From Pseudochrobactrum sp. sp1633 (GTDB lineage: Bacteria; Pseudomonadota; Alphaproteobacteria; Rhizobiales; Rhizobiaceae), in assembly GCF_030376605.1 (NCBI RefSeq), contig NZ_JARRAE010000010.1, positions 62,001 to 126,000 of the forward strand: a stretch of DNA of 64,000 nt, in the 5' to 3' direction. Made by a program: the position numbers and the translations under genes. Position 1 is the first letter of the stretch. Each line of letters opens with the position of its first letter. Below the pieces are notes generated by a model. The model had not been told where the DNA came from. It saw only the letters and a list, made by a program, of their open reading frames with translations, and searched no databases. Below are positions 17,895-27,617 of the stretch, piece by piece.

Positions 17895-19093
17895 GACTGA
17901 CCTCCTGACGCGTTTTTCCCTGAAAAACGCTCATAAATACTGCGTAAACGCAGGTTCAGTTGTTCTGTCATATCCTGCAGTTTGTCAGACCATGATATAG
18001 GCAGAGCGAGCGAACGACCGCTGAACAATGCGTAGAGACAGACCGCAATAACGCCGAGAGGAATAATGTACATCACCGGTATGTAGCTTAAATTTTTCTC
18101 GGCACGATCGGAAATGAAATAACCGGCCCAATACACAATAAGCGACAGCGAAATTGCCGAGAAAGAAGCAGAAATTCGCGCCTCACGGTGTGAGCGGGCA
18201 TCACCGGCAAGAACCAGTGCAATCATAGCAAAAACAAACGGATAGACCCAGTTTGTCAGACGTTTATGCAATTCCGCACGATATTGCAGCGGTTTTGTCT
18301 GAAAGATCGGGTCATTTTTGTCCGGATTGATGAGATAGGACAGGTGACGATCCTTGGCATAGAGAACCATGTCGCCGCTCGAGTCAGTAAACTGGCTCAG
18401 ATCAAACGCATACTGATCAAATTTGATGATCGACACGCTACCGGTTTTGACATCGCGGCGCTGAATTTCCCCGTTATTCATGAGCAGAACATCATTGCCG
18501 TTATTATTAGCGATGGCGCCGTCAAGAGCATAGTATACCAGATCCGTATTGGCATCGCGGGAATCGGCGATGAACATCCCGCCGATGCTGCCGTCAGGTT
18601 TGCGCTCGGCAATCTGCACATAGAGATTGTCTGACAGTTTGCGGAAGCTGCCTTCCTGCACAACAACATTAAGCAGATCCGCGCTAGCATTGGCGAGCAT
18701 GGAGCGCATATTATAACGCGCATACGGATCTACAAAATTGGCAACCAGAAACGAGGCGACTGAAAGCGCTGCCGCAAGCATCAGAATCGGACGAATAACA
18801 GCTGTGCGCGGGCTGCCGGAAGCGTTGATAACCACCAGCTCCGAATCCTGGTTCATGGTGGAAAGCGTCTGTGTGATCGCGATCACCAGCGCAAAAGGCA
18901 TAACCAGCGGAATAACTGAAGGGATGAACAGCGAGAAAAACTGAATGGCCGTTGCCAGAGACTGACCGCTTGACGTCAGAAAATTGATGCGCTGCAGCAC
19001 CTGCACAGTCCAGGTAATGCCAATGGCCGCGCAAAACACGGCCAGAAACATTATTCCCACACGACGCAGGATGTATCGCTCAATCAGTTTCAT
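17891..19093 (-). CDS. lptF: LPS export ABC transporter permease LptF
   Basis: A 400-residue YjgP/YjgQ family permease that begins MKLIERYILRRVG, typical of LptF. Membrane segments lie near residues 10-30, 50-80, 95-115 and again in the last third, with a periplasmic domain between. First gene of the run lptF-lptG-lptD. A TTGACA motif lies about 45 bases upstream but no clear -10 was found. Confidence 0.95.
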   Translation of the reverse strand: MKLIERYILRRVGIMFLAVFCAAIGITWTVQVLQRINFLTSSGQSLATAIQFFSLFIPSVIPLVMPFALVIAITQTLSTMNQDSELVVINASGSPRTAVIRPILMLAAALSVASFLVANFVDPYARYNMRSMLANASADLLNVVVQEGSFRKLSDNLYVQIAERKPDGSIGGMFIADSRDANTDLVYYALDGAIANNNGNDVLLMNNGEIQRRDVKTGSVSIIKFDQYAFDLSQFTDSSGDMVLYAKDRHLSYLINPDKNDPIFQTKPLQYRAELHKRLTNWVYPFVFAMIALVLAGDARSHREARISASFSAISLSLIVYWAGYFISDRAEKNLSYIPVMYIIPLGVIAVCLYALFSGRSLALPISWSDKLQDMTEQLNLRLRSIYERFSGKNASGGQS

Positions 19094-19371
19094 ACGCTGA
19101 ATTTACATCCTGAACCTTAGGGCTGAACCTGTCAAAACCTGTTTAACGAACAATGTTGTCGGTGTTCTATAAACGGTTAATGACTGGGGGCAAACAGTTG
19201 TCATCATTTTAGTGTTTATCATAGAGCCGTCTTGGCTAAAAAGAGACAAAGAAATTAGGTTAACAAAACACTTATTCGTCAGAGGTGGTAATTTATATCT
19301 TGTGGTTTGGTCATGATAGCGCCACACAAGGAATAAGTTATGCGACTCTGTTTTCATCTATTGGAGTTATT

Positions 19372-20859
19372 ATGTCCAAAAATCCAGTCATCAAGTTTTC
19401 GAATTTTTCAGAAAAGCTGAAAGATGTCGTGATTGTCCCTGTGAACAAAGATGGTTCTGTTGCCGCACAGGCAAGCCATGTCGGCGGCGAAGGTTTCGTT
19501 TCCGGTCTGATTGCCAAGGCAGGCTTCAAGGGCAAACTTGGTGCTACGCTTGAAACATATCTTGCTGACGGCGCAGGCGCTGAGCGTCTGGTTCTGGTTG
19601 GTATTGGTGATCCTGCAAAGCTGAAAAATGACGACTGGCTGAAAATCGGCGGCGCGGCATTTGCCAAAATCGGCAAGGCCGCTGAAGCCAATGCTATTCT
19701 GGCAATTGACGGTTTGGATGTAACAGCAGAAGCCGCGGCAGATTTTGCACTGGGCGCACAGCTGCGTGCCTATCGCTTTGATAAATACAAGACCAAGAAA
19801 AATGACGATAAAGCAGACGCTAAAGACGTTAAGCTGACAATTCAGGTTGCCGATGCGGTTGCTGCTGAAAAAGCTTATGAATCTGCGGCAGAGGTTGGTG
19901 AAGGCGTGTTGCTGGCGCGTGATCTGGTCAATGAGCCTGCCAATGTGCTCGGACCGGTGGAATTTGCTGCGGAAGCTGAAAAGCTTGAAAAGCTCGGCGT
20001 TAAAATCACCACGCTCACTGAAAAAGAAATGAAAAAGCTCGGTATGGGCTCGCTCCTCGGCGTGGCTCAGGGTTCCGTGCGACCGCCGCGTCTGGTGGTT
20101 ATGGAATGGAATGGCGGCAAGGCTAAAGACAAGCCGGTTGCCTTTGTTGGTAAAGGCGTGGTGTTCGACACCGGCGGTATTTCCATCAAGCCTGCGCTCG
20201 GCATGGAAGACATGAAGGGTGACATGGGCGGTGCAGCTGCGGTTACCGGTCTGATGCGCGCATTGGCTGGCCGTAAGGCCAAGGTAAATGTTATTGGCGT
20301 TATCGGTCTTGTGGAAAACATGCCGGATGGCAATGCACAGCGTCCGGGTGACATTGTCACCACCATGTCCGGTCAGACAATCGAAGTGATCAATACCGAT
20401 GCGGAAGGCCGTCTGGTTCTGGCCGATGCACTGTATTACACAGCTAAAACCCATAAGCCGCGCTTCATGATCAATCTGGCAACGCTGACCGGTGCGATTG
20501 TGATTGCACTGGGCACGCAGCATGCAGGCCTGTTCTCCAATGATGATGAACTGGCTGAACAGCTGTTTGATGCAGGTCAGACCAGCGGTGAAAAACTGTG
20601 GCGTCTGCCGCTGACCAAGGAATATGACAAGATCATCGATTCCAAATTCGCGGATATGCGCAACTCGGCCGGTCGCCCTGCGGGTTCGATCACTGCCGCA
20701 CAGTTCCTCAAGCGTTTTGTCGGTGACACACCTTGGGCGCATCTGGATATTGCCGGTACTGCGATGGATTCACCTGCCAGCGAGTATAATGAATCCTGGG
20801 GTTCGGGCTTCGGTGTCCGCGTTCTGGATCGCCTCGTTCGTGACCATTACGAAGGCTGA
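19372..20859 (+). CDS. pepA: Leucyl aminopeptidase (M17)
   Basis: A cytosolic dinuclear-metal aminopeptidase. The 495-residue protein carries [15 protein letters not shown], the segment [12 protein letters not shown] and the M17 signature [13 protein letters not shown] starting at residue 341. The ATG at 19372 follows GGAG 6 bases upstream; a longer frame from 19285 adds 29 residues without any site. It is divergent from lptF and followed by a strong terminator, with holC downstream. Confidence 0.96.
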   Translation: MSKNPVIKFSNFSEKLKDVVIVPVNKDGSVAAQASHVGGEGFVSGLIAKAGFKGKLGATLETYLADGAGAERLVLVGIGDPAKLKNDDWLKIGGAAFAKIGKAAEANAILAIDGLDVTAEAAADFALGAQLRAYRFDKYKTKKNDDKADAKDVKLTIQVADAVAAEKAYESAAEVGEGVLLARDLVNEPANVLGPVEFAAEAEKLEKLGVKITTLTEKEMKKLGMGSLLGVAQGSVRPPRLVVMEWNGGKAKDKPVAFVGKGVVFDTGGISIKPALGMEDMKGDMGGAAAVTGLMRALAGRKAKVNVIGVIGLVENMPDGNAQRPGDIVTTMSGQTIEVINTDAEGRLVLADALYYTAKTHKPRFMINLATLTGAIVIALGTQHAGLFSNDDELAEQLFDAGQTSGEKLWRLPLTKEYDKIIDSKFADMRNSAGRPAGSITAAQFLKRFVGDTPWAHLDIAGTAMDSPASEYNESWGSGFGVRVLDRLVRDHYEG

Positions 20860-20885
20860 TAAGACCTTTTCTTGTCACAAGATTG

Positions 20886-20914
20886 AAAAGCCGGTGCTTG
20901 CGCCGGCTTTTTTG
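20886..20914 (+). terminator. Intrinsic terminator of pepA
   Basis: AAAAGCCGG at 20886-20894 pairs with CCGGCTTTT at 20903-20911, followed by more T. Confidence 0.85.
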
Positions 20915-21085
20915 TATTTCAGGCTCAGTGCATGTCTCAATAAAAATTGACCTCCGGAATATGAATTTTAATTGTGCGCAGCAACAAGAACTTGTTAAGA
21001 TGTCATAATATGTTCATTGAGATGCTGTGTCCGCCAGTTTTGGCACCCCTGAGGGAAGGGCTGGCTGTTTATTCCGGATAATATT

Positions 21086-21691
21086 GTGTTTCCATCTTAT
21101 GCTTCGCGCAGTTTCATCAGTGCAGTGCTGGTGCTGCTTTTATTGAATGCTCTGTTCTTTTTCTTCGTGACGGATTTTGATAATCTTGTCGTCGAAATGG
21201 GAGAGGCTGGATTGCTTGAAAATTTGCAGCTGGTTTATCTCGGTCTTGCCGCGATCGCTTTTTTCATTGGTGGTCTGCGCAGTGAGGGACCGGCGCGAAT
21301 GTTCGCAATCGGCATGTCTGTACTGATGTGGATTTTCTTCTTCCGTGAGTTTGAAGTTGAGCCGACAGGACCGGTGAGCAACTATATCAAGTCCCATGCG
21401 TTCCGCTGGCATGAGGCGATTATCGTCATCGCTTTCACTGTTATTTATGTTTTCCGTCATTCAGATTATGTGCGCCCGGTTCTGAATTTTGTTTTCAGCC
21501 GCAAAGCATGGCCTTTTTATCTGGCGGCTGTGCTCATTGCCCTCGGCGAAGTTTTTGAGAAAATGCACGGGCTCGCCTTTAATGAGTTTCTGGAAGAGGT
21601 TCTGGAAAGCCTGAGCTATTTTACACTGTTGTGCCTAGGCGTGCGCAGTATCACTGCTCCGCAACAAGCGCCACGTTCAGCGACCGCCTGA
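21086..21691 (+). CDS. Predicted polytopic membrane protein
   Basis: A 201-residue protein with about six membrane segments (near 10-28, 45-63, 70-88, 108-124, 139-156 and a short one near 180). Charged residues fall in loops: FFREFEVEPTG and EVFEKMHGLAFNEFLEEVLE. I do not recognise a named family. The GTG at 21086 is the best start but the ribosome binding site is poor. It is set apart by terminators on both sides, so it is transcribed alone. Confidence 0.7.
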   Translation: MFPSYASRSFISAVLVLLLLNALFFFFVTDFDNLVVEMGEAGLLENLQLVYLGLAAIAFFIGGLRSEGPARMFAIGMSVLMWIFFFREFEVEPTGPVSNYIKSHAFRWHEAIIVIAFTVIYVFRHSDYVRPVLNFVFSRKAWPFYLAAVLIALGEVFEKMHGLAFNEFLEEVLESLSYFTLLCLGVRSITAPQQAPRSATA

Positions 21692-21718
21692 TTATAATCT
21701 GACCGGTTTCTATGTATG

Positions 21719-21752
21719 AAACGGCCTGTCTGATCGACAGGCCGTTTTGTTT
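21719..21752 (+). terminator. Intrinsic terminator
   Basis: AACGGCCTGTC pairs with GACAGGCCGTT around a short loop (21719-21747), followed by TTGTTTC. Confidence 0.85.
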
Positions 21753-21821
21753 CTGGTTTAAGGTCTTAATCTGTATTTTAAAAAAGTGAGAGGTAAGGGG
21801 CATTGTTCCCCGCATTGGCAG

Positions 21822-22271
21822 ATGGCGGAAATCCTGTTTTATCATCTGACTGAATCCGTGCTGGATGAAGCGCTGCCGGGGCTGGTTGACCGCTCACTGG
21901 AGCGTGGCTGGCGCGTGGTTATCCAGATGACATCTGAAGAGCGCCGCGACGAGCTGGATCGCTTGCTGTGGACATGGAGCAATGCGTCGTTTCTCGCTCA
22001 TGGTACCGATGCGCAACCTTATGCGGAGCATCAACCCGCTTTGCTGACCACGACAAACGCCAATCCGAACGGAGCAACAGTGCGCTTTGTGGTGGAGGGC
22101 GCGGAAGTGTCCGGAGCCGAAGGCTATGAGCGGCTGGTGGTGATGTTTGACGGCCATGATGCGACGCAACTGGCAACCGCACGGAGACAATGGAAAACCC
22201 TTAAAGCTGCCGGCCATCAGCTAACATACTGGCAGCAGAATGCTGACCGCCGCTGGGAGAAAAAAGCCTGA
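21822..22271 (+). CDS. holC: DNA polymerase III subunit chi
   Basis: Chi links the clamp loader to single-strand binding protein. The 149-residue protein has the typical alphaproteobacterial N-terminus MAEILFYHLTES and the segment RLLWTWSNASFLAHG. The ATG at 21822 fits the family start; an in-frame GTG at 21786 would add 12 residues. Its stop shares a base with the next gene (TGATG). Lying after pepA is a known arrangement. Confidence 0.93.
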   Translation: MAEILFYHLTESVLDEALPGLVDRSLERGWRVVIQMTSEERRDELDRLLWTWSNASFLAHGTDAQPYAEHQPALLTTTNANPNGATVRFVVEGAEVSGAEGYERLVVMFDGHDATQLATARRQWKTLKAAGHQLTYWQQNADRRWEKKA

Positions 22272-22825
22272 TGCGTATTTTTTGTATTCTGCTGTTTCTC
22301 GTTGGTTTGGCAACCGGAGTGATCTGGCCTTGGGCGCAGCGTCATTTCGGCGGTGAAGAAATCGGCACATGGGTGCTCTATCAGCGCGAGGGTGGCTATC
22401 AGTCTGCGAAAGTGCAGTTGAAGCCTGAAGATGCGCCTTTGCGTATCTTTGTCGATGCAACGCCAATGCAGGGTGCAACCAGCGGACAAAAACCATCCGT
22501 GCTTAATCTTGCTGTATTGCGCGATGGTGTGCCGGTGCTGGCAGATCGCCTCAGCTACAGCCCAAAAAGCGGCAACGAACAGCGCGATCAGCCACAGAGC
22601 GGTGCCGTTATCCGTCAAAGTGCCAAAGATATGGAAACTGTACAGGCCGGAACATATGACTTCAGCGTGCGGGCTGTGGAGGACGGTTTATCGCTGACAC
22701 GCGCTGATCTCGTGCTGCGCCGCAGCGCGCCTCCTGTTGATGAAAATATTGTAACCGCTGGTGTGGTGGCAATGGTCGCCGGACTCTACGGATTTATGCG
22801 ACTGCGCAGACGCCAAAAAGTTTGA
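22271..22825 (+). CDS. Membrane-anchored periplasmic hypothetical protein
   Basis: A 184-residue protein with a membrane segment at each end (about 3-20 and 160-177) and a periplasmic middle of about 135 residues, ending in a basic RLRRRQKV tail. No named domain recognised. It is translationally coupled to holC through TGATG. The topology suggests an inner membrane protein with a looped periplasmic domain. Confidence 0.75.
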   Translation: MRIFCILLFLVGLATGVIWPWAQRHFGGEEIGTWVLYQREGGYQSAKVQLKPEDAPLRIFVDATPMQGATSGQKPSVLNLAVLRDGVPVLADRLSYSPKSGNEQRDQPQSGAVIRQSAKDMETVQAGTYDFSVRAVEDGLSLTRADLVLRRSAPPVDENIVTAGVVAMVAGLYGFMRLRRRQKV

Positions 22826-22840
22826 ATGGTCTAAAAATAA

Positions 22841-22878
22841 TTAAGCCCGCCGGTTCATTGAAACGGCGGGCTTAATTG
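22841..22878. terminator. Bidirectional terminator
   Basis: TTAAGCCCGCCG at 22841-22852 pairs with CGGCGGGCTTAA at 22864-22875, between two converging genes. Confidence 0.8.
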
Positions 22879-22901
22879 TGTTTTTAGCAAAAATGCAGGG
22901 C

Positions 22902-24809
22902 TTATTCAGCCATAGCCTCTTCATATTCCGCAGAATAATTGAGCCATTTCTCTTCCGTATCGGCCAGCTTTGTTTCTGCTGCTTTCAGATCAATGTTCAG
23001 CTTTACGGATTTCTGCGCATCTTTTGTGTAGAGATCAGGATCTTCCAGCATGCCCTTCAGACCTTGAATCTCTTTCTGCAGTTTGTGCATTAAAGACTCG
23101 GAATCATTAATCTTTTTCTGAAGCGGCTTAAGCTGCTCGCGCTTCTGTGCGGCGAGTTTACGCTGGTCGGCCTTGTTGAGTTTTGGCCCTTCATCCGCGA
23201 CCGCAACATCTGACACGGTTTCAAATGTGCTGCTCGGTGTGCTTTTGTCGCTCAAGACCAGCGAGCGGTAATCATCAAGGTCACCGTCATAAGGTTTGAC
23301 CGTACCATTACGCACCAGCCAGAGCCGGTCCATTGTCGCTTCGATCAGATGACGGTCATGGGCGATGAGGATAACAGCGCCTTTAAAATCATTCAGCGCA
23401 TGCACAAGCTCTTCGCGGCTGTCGATATCCAGATGGTTGGTCGGTTCATCGAGGATCAGCAGGTTAGGGCCGTGGAATGTTGCAAGCCCCATCAGAAGAC
23501 GTGCTTTTTCACCACCGGAAAGCTCTTTGGCTTTGGTCAGCATCTTTTCCGTTGCCAGTCCCATCTGGGCGACACGGGCGCGAACTTTCGCCTCCGGCGC
23601 ATCCGGCATCAGCTTGCGCACATGCTCAATCGCATTGTCTTCCGGCACCAGATCATCAAGCTGATGCTGGGCGAAAAAGGCAACCTTGAGGGCTGGGGAA
23701 AGGGTGAGTGTACCATTTTCCGGTTTTAGCCGCCCAGAGATCAGCTTCGCCAGTGTGGACTTACCGTTACCATTAGAACCGAGCAGGGCAATGCGGTCGT
23801 CATTGTCGATCCGCAAAGAGAGATTACGCAGGATCGGCTTGCCGGTTTCATAGCCGACATCGGCATTTTCCAGCGCAATGATCGGCGAGGCAGCTGCTTT
23901 TTCAGCCTCAGGAAAGCGGAATGGCTGCACATGCTCGTCATAATGCGCGGCAATCGGTTTCAGCTTTTGCAGGGCTTTGAGGCGTGACTGTGCCTGACGT
24001 GCTTTGGAAGCCTTGGCACGGAACCGCTCCACAAAGGATTCCATATGCTTGCGATGGGCTTCCTGCTTAACACGCTGCTTCTGCTGTAATTCCAGCATTT
24101 CAGCACGCTGGCGTTCGAACTGGTCGTAATTGCCCTTCCAGAAACTCAGCTTTTTCTGCTCAAGATGCAGAATGGAGTTTGTGGCCGAGTTCAGCAAATC
24201 GCGATCATGGCTGATGATGATGACGGTGTATGGATAGCGCTTGATATAGTCGATCAGCCACAAAACGCCTTCAAGATCGAGATAGTTGGTCGGCTCATCG
24301 AGCAGCAGCAAATCCGGTTGGGCAAACAGCACGGCAGCCAGAGCCACGCGCATGCGCCAGCCGCCTGAAAAGGCAGAGGCAGGGCGCAACTGCGCTTCCG
24401 CATCAAAACCAAGGCCGGAGAGAATAGCACTGGCGCGCGCTTCCGCCGAATGGGCATCAATATCTGCAAGCCTGATATAGATTTCAGAAATCCGCTCGGG
24501 GTCAGTGGCAGTTTCGGACTCTTCCAGAAGTGCCAACCGTTCCTTGTCCGCTTTCAGAACAATTGAGATCAGGGATTCTTCCGTGCCTGGCGCTTCCTGC
24601 GCAACCTGCCCGATGCGGGTATTGCGTGGCATGGAAATATCGCCGGTGTCAGATGACAGTTCGCCGGTAATAACCTTGAACAGCGTCGATTTTCCGGTGC
24701 CGTTGCGCCCGACGAAACCGGTCTTTGAACCAGATGGCAGCGTGACACTGGCATGGTCGATGAGGACGCGTCCGACCATGCGGACGGTGATATCATTAAG
24801 GATCAACAT
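22902..24809 (-). CDS. ABC-F family ATPase, YheS-like
   Basis: ABC-F proteins have two fused ATPase domains and no membrane part; they act on the ribosome. The 635-residue protein has Walker A GRNGTGKST (34-42) and a second, GSNGNGKST, two LSGG/FSGG signatures and LLLDEPTNYLD / LILDEPTNHLD Walker B motifs. A charged linker after the first domain and a coiled-coil C-terminus match YheS (known length about 637). The ATG at 24809 fits the family start; nine more residues are possible upstream. Confidence 0.92.
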   Translation of the reverse strand: MLILNDITVRMVGRVLIDHASVTLPSGSKTGFVGRNGTGKSTLFKVITGELSSDTGDISMPRNTRIGQVAQEAPGTEESLISIVLKADKERLALLEESETATDPERISEIYIRLADIDAHSAEARASAILSGLGFDAEAQLRPASAFSGGWRMRVALAAVLFAQPDLLLLDEPTNYLDLEGVLWLIDYIKRYPYTVIIISHDRDLLNSATNSILHLEQKKLSFWKGNYDQFERQRAEMLELQQKQRVKQEAHRKHMESFVERFRAKASKARQAQSRLKALQKLKPIAAHYDEHVQPFRFPEAEKAAASPIIALENADVGYETGKPILRNLSLRIDNDDRIALLGSNGNGKSTLAKLISGRLKPENGTLTLSPALKVAFFAQHQLDDLVPEDNAIEHVRKLMPDAPEAKVRARVAQMGLATEKMLTKAKELSGGEKARLLMGLATFHGPNLLILDEPTNHLDIDSREELVHALNDFKGAVILIAHDRHLIEATMDRLWLVRNGTVKPYDGDLDDYRSLVLSDKSTPSSTFETVSDVAVADEGPKLNKADQRKLAAQKREQLKPLQKKINDSESLMHKLQKEIQGLKGMLEDPDLYTKDAQKSVKLNIDLKAAETKLADTEEKWLNYSAEYEEAMAE

Positions 24810-24927
24810 AAGCCGGTTTTGCACGGGATATTGCAATTACGCAAGAGGCAAAAACCGTCCGGTTTATGAAGATTTTACGGATAATATCGTTTGTCTGCGC
24901 TTCGTATTTATACTGGCGGTAAAACTT

Positions 24928-25443
24928 TCAGACGAAGCGACGACCGGTTTCGGATTTCTGGAAATTCATCATATCAAGATCCGGCGCCTCATGCTTCAGC
25001 ATGGTGAGGGCTGCATGAACCTGTCCGCGATAATGGGTCTGATGGTTGAACAGATGTGCAAGGGCAGGGGCAAGGCGCTGGCTGATGGTGCGCATGTCGC
25101 TCATATTGAGGAATACAAAGCGACCGGAGACATCTGTAGGGGATAAACCTTCCATCCACTCAAGAATACGCGTATCTTCCTGTAAACGTGCCACGCGGAG
25201 ATCGGCGAGCGCCAGATGGAGAATGGTATCGGGTGTTTTCGGATGGTCGCCTTCGCCGGTGAAACGCTTCATCCATAGTCTGTCATTACCCAATATATGA
25301 TTGAGCGTTGCATGCACGGATTTATAAAATAATCCGGCATCCTGCCTGTATTCGCTCTCGCTTAAACGGGCGGCAGCATCGAAAAGGTGTTTGTTGGCCC
25401 AGCCATTATAGGCAGCAAGCATCAGGAAATGTTGCTTCATCAT
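24928..25443 (-). CDS. DinB family protein
   Basis: A 171-residue four-helix-bundle protein. The three metal-binding histidines of the family are suggested by HATLNHILGNDRLW and AHLFNHQTHYRGQVHAAL. DinB-family members include metal-dependent thiol transferases and stress proteins; the substrate is not known. The start is one of two adjacent ATG codons, preceded by GAGAG. Confidence 0.88.
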   Translation of the reverse strand: MMKQHFLMLAAYNGWANKHLFDAAARLSESEYRQDAGLFYKSVHATLNHILGNDRLWMKRFTGEGDHPKTPDTILHLALADLRVARLQEDTRILEWMEGLSPTDVSGRFVFLNMSDMRTISQRLAPALAHLFNHQTHYRGQVHAALTMLKHEAPDLDMMNFQKSETGRRFV

Positions 25444-25735
25444 CAAACTCTCATCAAAAGCCGTAAAAACTGCAGCGCGGGATCGTGCGGCAGCACAGAA
25501 TCGCTGCAATGCTCATGATCTTCGTTAACTATAACCTGTCTGTGAAGTTATAGCAGGGTAAATAGCTGTATTATCAGTGTCTTGTCATTTTATTGCAGTA
25601 TCGGCTCGCTATTTTGGTCGCGGCTGAAAGAGCTTTGACAGGGCGAGGCAGCGTTCCCGCTCAAAATCTTTCAGAACAAAGTCGTTTTTGTTCTCTGTTT
25701 TCTGCTCCGATTTACGGCAAGTTTCATGATCGCAT

Positions 25736-25764
25736 TTGACTGTAAAAGGCTCTGAGGGTATAGA
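25736..25764 (+). promoter_or_regulatory. Predicted sigma-70 promoter of ndk
   Basis: TTGACT at 25736-25741 and TATAGA at 25759-25764 are separated by exactly 17 bases, 36 bases before the ndk ATG. Confidence 0.65.
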
Positions 25765-25800
25765 ACGGCACCTTTTCTCAAAATATAAACAGGATTACCG

Positions 25801-26223
25801 ATGGCCATCGAACGTACCTTTTCCATGATCAAGCCAGATGCAACCAAGCGCAACCTGACCGGTGCAATCACCGCTAAGCTTGAAGAAGCTGGTCTGCGTG
25901 TTGTTGCTTCCAAGCGCGTATGGATGAGCAAGCGCGAAGCTGAAGGCTTCTACGCAGTGCATGCAGCACGTCCTTTCTTCGGTGAACTGGTTGAAACTAT
26001 GACTTCCGGCCCGACAATCGTTCAGGTTCTGGAAGGCGAAAACGCCATTCTGAAAAACCGCGAAGTTATGGGCGCTACCAACCCTGCTGATGCTGCTGAA
26101 GGCACCATCCGTAAGACTTTCGCTCTGTCGATCGGCGAAAACTCAGTACACGGTTCAGATGCTCCTGAAACTGCTGCTCAGGAAATCACCTACTGGTTCT
26201 CTTCGACTGAAGTTGTAGGCTAA
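25801..26223 (+). CDS. ndk: Nucleoside diphosphate kinase
   Basis: Transfers phosphate between nucleoside tri- and diphosphates through a phosphohistidine. The 140-residue protein starts [14 protein letters not shown] and has the active-site His117 in [10 protein letters not shown]. Transcribed from its own promoter and followed by two strong terminators, so it is a single-gene unit. Confidence 0.98.
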   Translation: MAIERTFSMIKPDATKRNLTGAITAKLEEAGLRVVASKRVWMSKREAEGFYAVHAARPFFGELVETMTSGPTIVQVLEGENAILKNREVMGATNPADAAEGTIRKTFALSIGENSVHGSDAPETAAQEITYWFSSTEVVG

Positions 26224-26228
26224 TTTTA

Positions 26229-26274
26229 AGCGCATCCCGAAAAGTGTGAAGCGGTTTTCGGATAAGATGCGCGC
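26229..26274. repeat. Intergenic palindromic repeat, copy after ndk
   Basis: AGCGCATCCCGAAAA, a central GTGTGAAGCGG, then TTTTCGGATAAGATGCGCGCT. The AAAAGTGTGAAGCGGTTTTCGG core is the form I know as a frequent intergenic repeat in Rhizobiales genomes. Confidence 0.75.
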
Positions 26275-26330
26275 TTGCAAAAACAGTCAGAGTATTTTCT
26301 GAAATACTTTGACTTCTGATTTTTAAAAAG

Positions 26331-26361
26331 AAAAGCGCTGCAGCAATGCGGCGCTTTTTTT
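26331..26361 (+). terminator. First ndk terminator
   Basis: AAAAGCGC at 26331-26338 pairs with GCGCTTTT at 26351-26358, followed by TTTA. Confidence 0.8.
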
Positions 26362-26378
26362 ATGGCTGTACATAAATG

Positions 26379-26421
26379 AAAACCGCCGATCCGGCTGGAA
26401 CCGGATCGGCGGTTTTTTTAT
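26379..26421. terminator. Second, stronger terminator
   Basis: AAAACCGCCGATCCGG at 26379-26394 pairs perfectly over 16 bases with 26401-26416, followed by TTTATA. Works in both directions. Confidence 0.88.
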
Positions 26422-26438
26422 AAGTATTGTCAGAACCA

Positions 26439-26537
26439 GAGCATTTCCTGTTTTGATTGAATAAGAGGAAATGCTCGATCTTTTGTTCTTACGTGTATCC
26501 TATCCCGCGAAGGCGCTTCATATTTTTCGGGATACGC
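26439..26537. repeat. Intergenic palindromic repeat, composite copy
   Basis: GAGCATTTCC at 26439-26448 pairs with GGAAATGCTC at 26467-26476. A second hairpin follows to 26537 with TATCCCG and CGGGATA arms. Confidence 0.65.
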
Positions 26538-26550
26538 TTCTGGTATAAGA

Positions 26551-27345
26551 TCAGCTATTGCTGGCGAGACGCGCGAGCTCAAGCCCGTTTTCACCGAGCA
26601 GATAGAGTTTGCCGTTGTTGATGCTGAATTGGCGTGTCTGCTTCAGCACATCAAGAAATTTGGTTTCCTGATCCATCAGCGCCGGCGGGCACTGCATAAA
26701 TGTGGAGCCGATCGTGCCGAAATTGAGGGCTTCACCGGTAACGGTAGCTTTGCCGAAATAACGGTTGCAGCCGCCGGAGCCTGTGACTTCGCCGCCTGCG
26801 GCAATGGATAATGTTGTCTGCGCGAAATCAATGACGCCTGCGCCACGAATATCCTCTGTGAGCCATTCATGGTTTTCGAGCGACAGCGGAGCCTGAACCG
26901 CGGTGGATTTACGCACATTCACAACGCGGATTTCATAAGGTCCTTCAAATTTTTCCGGATTGAATTCGTGCCGCGTATCATTGATGAACCAGAGTGTGTC
27001 ACCGGCACTGATCCGTGCCTGCAGCGCATAAGTATGGTTGGCAATGAGCTTGGAGGAATCGAACTTCAGTTCAAACGGAATTGGCGCAGAAGGAATATTG
27101 CTGAGCTGCTGTTCGGCAATAACCTGCGCAGGCGCATCAGCCAGCGAAACGTCGAGTAACTGCACATTCAGCGTTGCTTCCGGCGGGAGCGCAATACGCT
27201 CACGATACATGACGCTGCCGCGCACGGTCTTTTCAGATGCAATGCTCTGCGTTGACAGGGTGGAAGATAGGATCATTGCACTGCCGCCAAAAACGGCAAG
27301 GCCGAGTAGGGATGCTGCAATAATACGGGCTTTACCAATCAACAT
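26551..27345 (-). CDS. Secreted YbaY-like plus META (HslJ-like) domain protein
   Basis: A 264-residue exported protein. After a hydrophobic signal segment (about 8-30) comes a YbaY-type domain with GSVMYRERIALPPEATLNVQ and later TYALQARI. The C-terminal part, from about residue 160, is a META/HslJ domain with VTGSGGCNRYFG, MQCPPALMDQE and a final LLGENGLELARL. These two domains are usually found as separate lipoproteins; here there is no lipobox cysteine at the signal end. The role is probably envelope stress or heat resistance, by family. The ATG at 27345 follows AGGACGAAAT. Confidence 0.82.
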   Translation of the reverse strand: MLIGKARIIAASLLGLAVFGGSAMILSSTLSTQSIASEKTVRGSVMYRERIALPPEATLNVQLLDVSLADAPAQVIAEQQLSNIPSAPIPFELKFDSSKLIANHTYALQARISAGDTLWFINDTRHEFNPEKFEGPYEIRVVNVRKSTAVQAPLSLENHEWLTEDIRGAGVIDFAQTTLSIAAGGEVTGSGGCNRYFGKATVTGEALNFGTIGSTFMQCPPALMDQETKFLDVLKQTRQFSINNGKLYLLGENGLELARLASNS

Positions 27346-27428
27346 ATTTCGTCCTGTTTGTTGCACTGCCAGTGAACGGGCATTTTAACCGGTCGTATAT
27401 TAACGGTGTATGACTAAAGACTTTATTT

Positions 27429-27451
27429 AAGTTAAGAATTAACCTTAACTT
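27429..27451. promoter_or_regulatory. Operator-like palindrome AAGTTAAG-N7-CTTAACTT
   Basis: Perfect 8-base arms at 27429-27436 and 27444-27451 with a 7-base spacer, about 85 bases upstream of the YbaY-META start. The centre-to-centre distance of 15 bases and AT-rich arms fit a dimeric repressor site. Confidence 0.4.
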
Positions 27452-27617
27452 GTGTTGTAAAGCAATCTACCACTGAAAAAAGACTGAAACCTGCTGTTAT
27501 GTTCGTACTGTTTGGCTGCTGAAAGACTAAATCCGAATATTCAGCAAAAAGTGCATATCAATGAATCACTGGTCAATGTCTGACTGGGTTTTATGGTTTA
27601 CTTAAGGCAGTGCCTCA

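Larger units (their letters stand above)
26224..26550. other. Intergenic region with two terminators and two repeats
   Basis: This 327-base gap is full of hairpins: repeats at 26229-26274 and 26439-26537 and terminators at 26331-26361 and 26379-26421. It also holds AGTATTT/AAATACT near 26290-26310. No gene. Confidence 0.7.

Noticed and set aside
19408-20742. Minus-strand 444-codon frame antisense to pepA
   Set aside because: pepA has full M17 motifs on the other strand; the antisense product has no domain and no start site.
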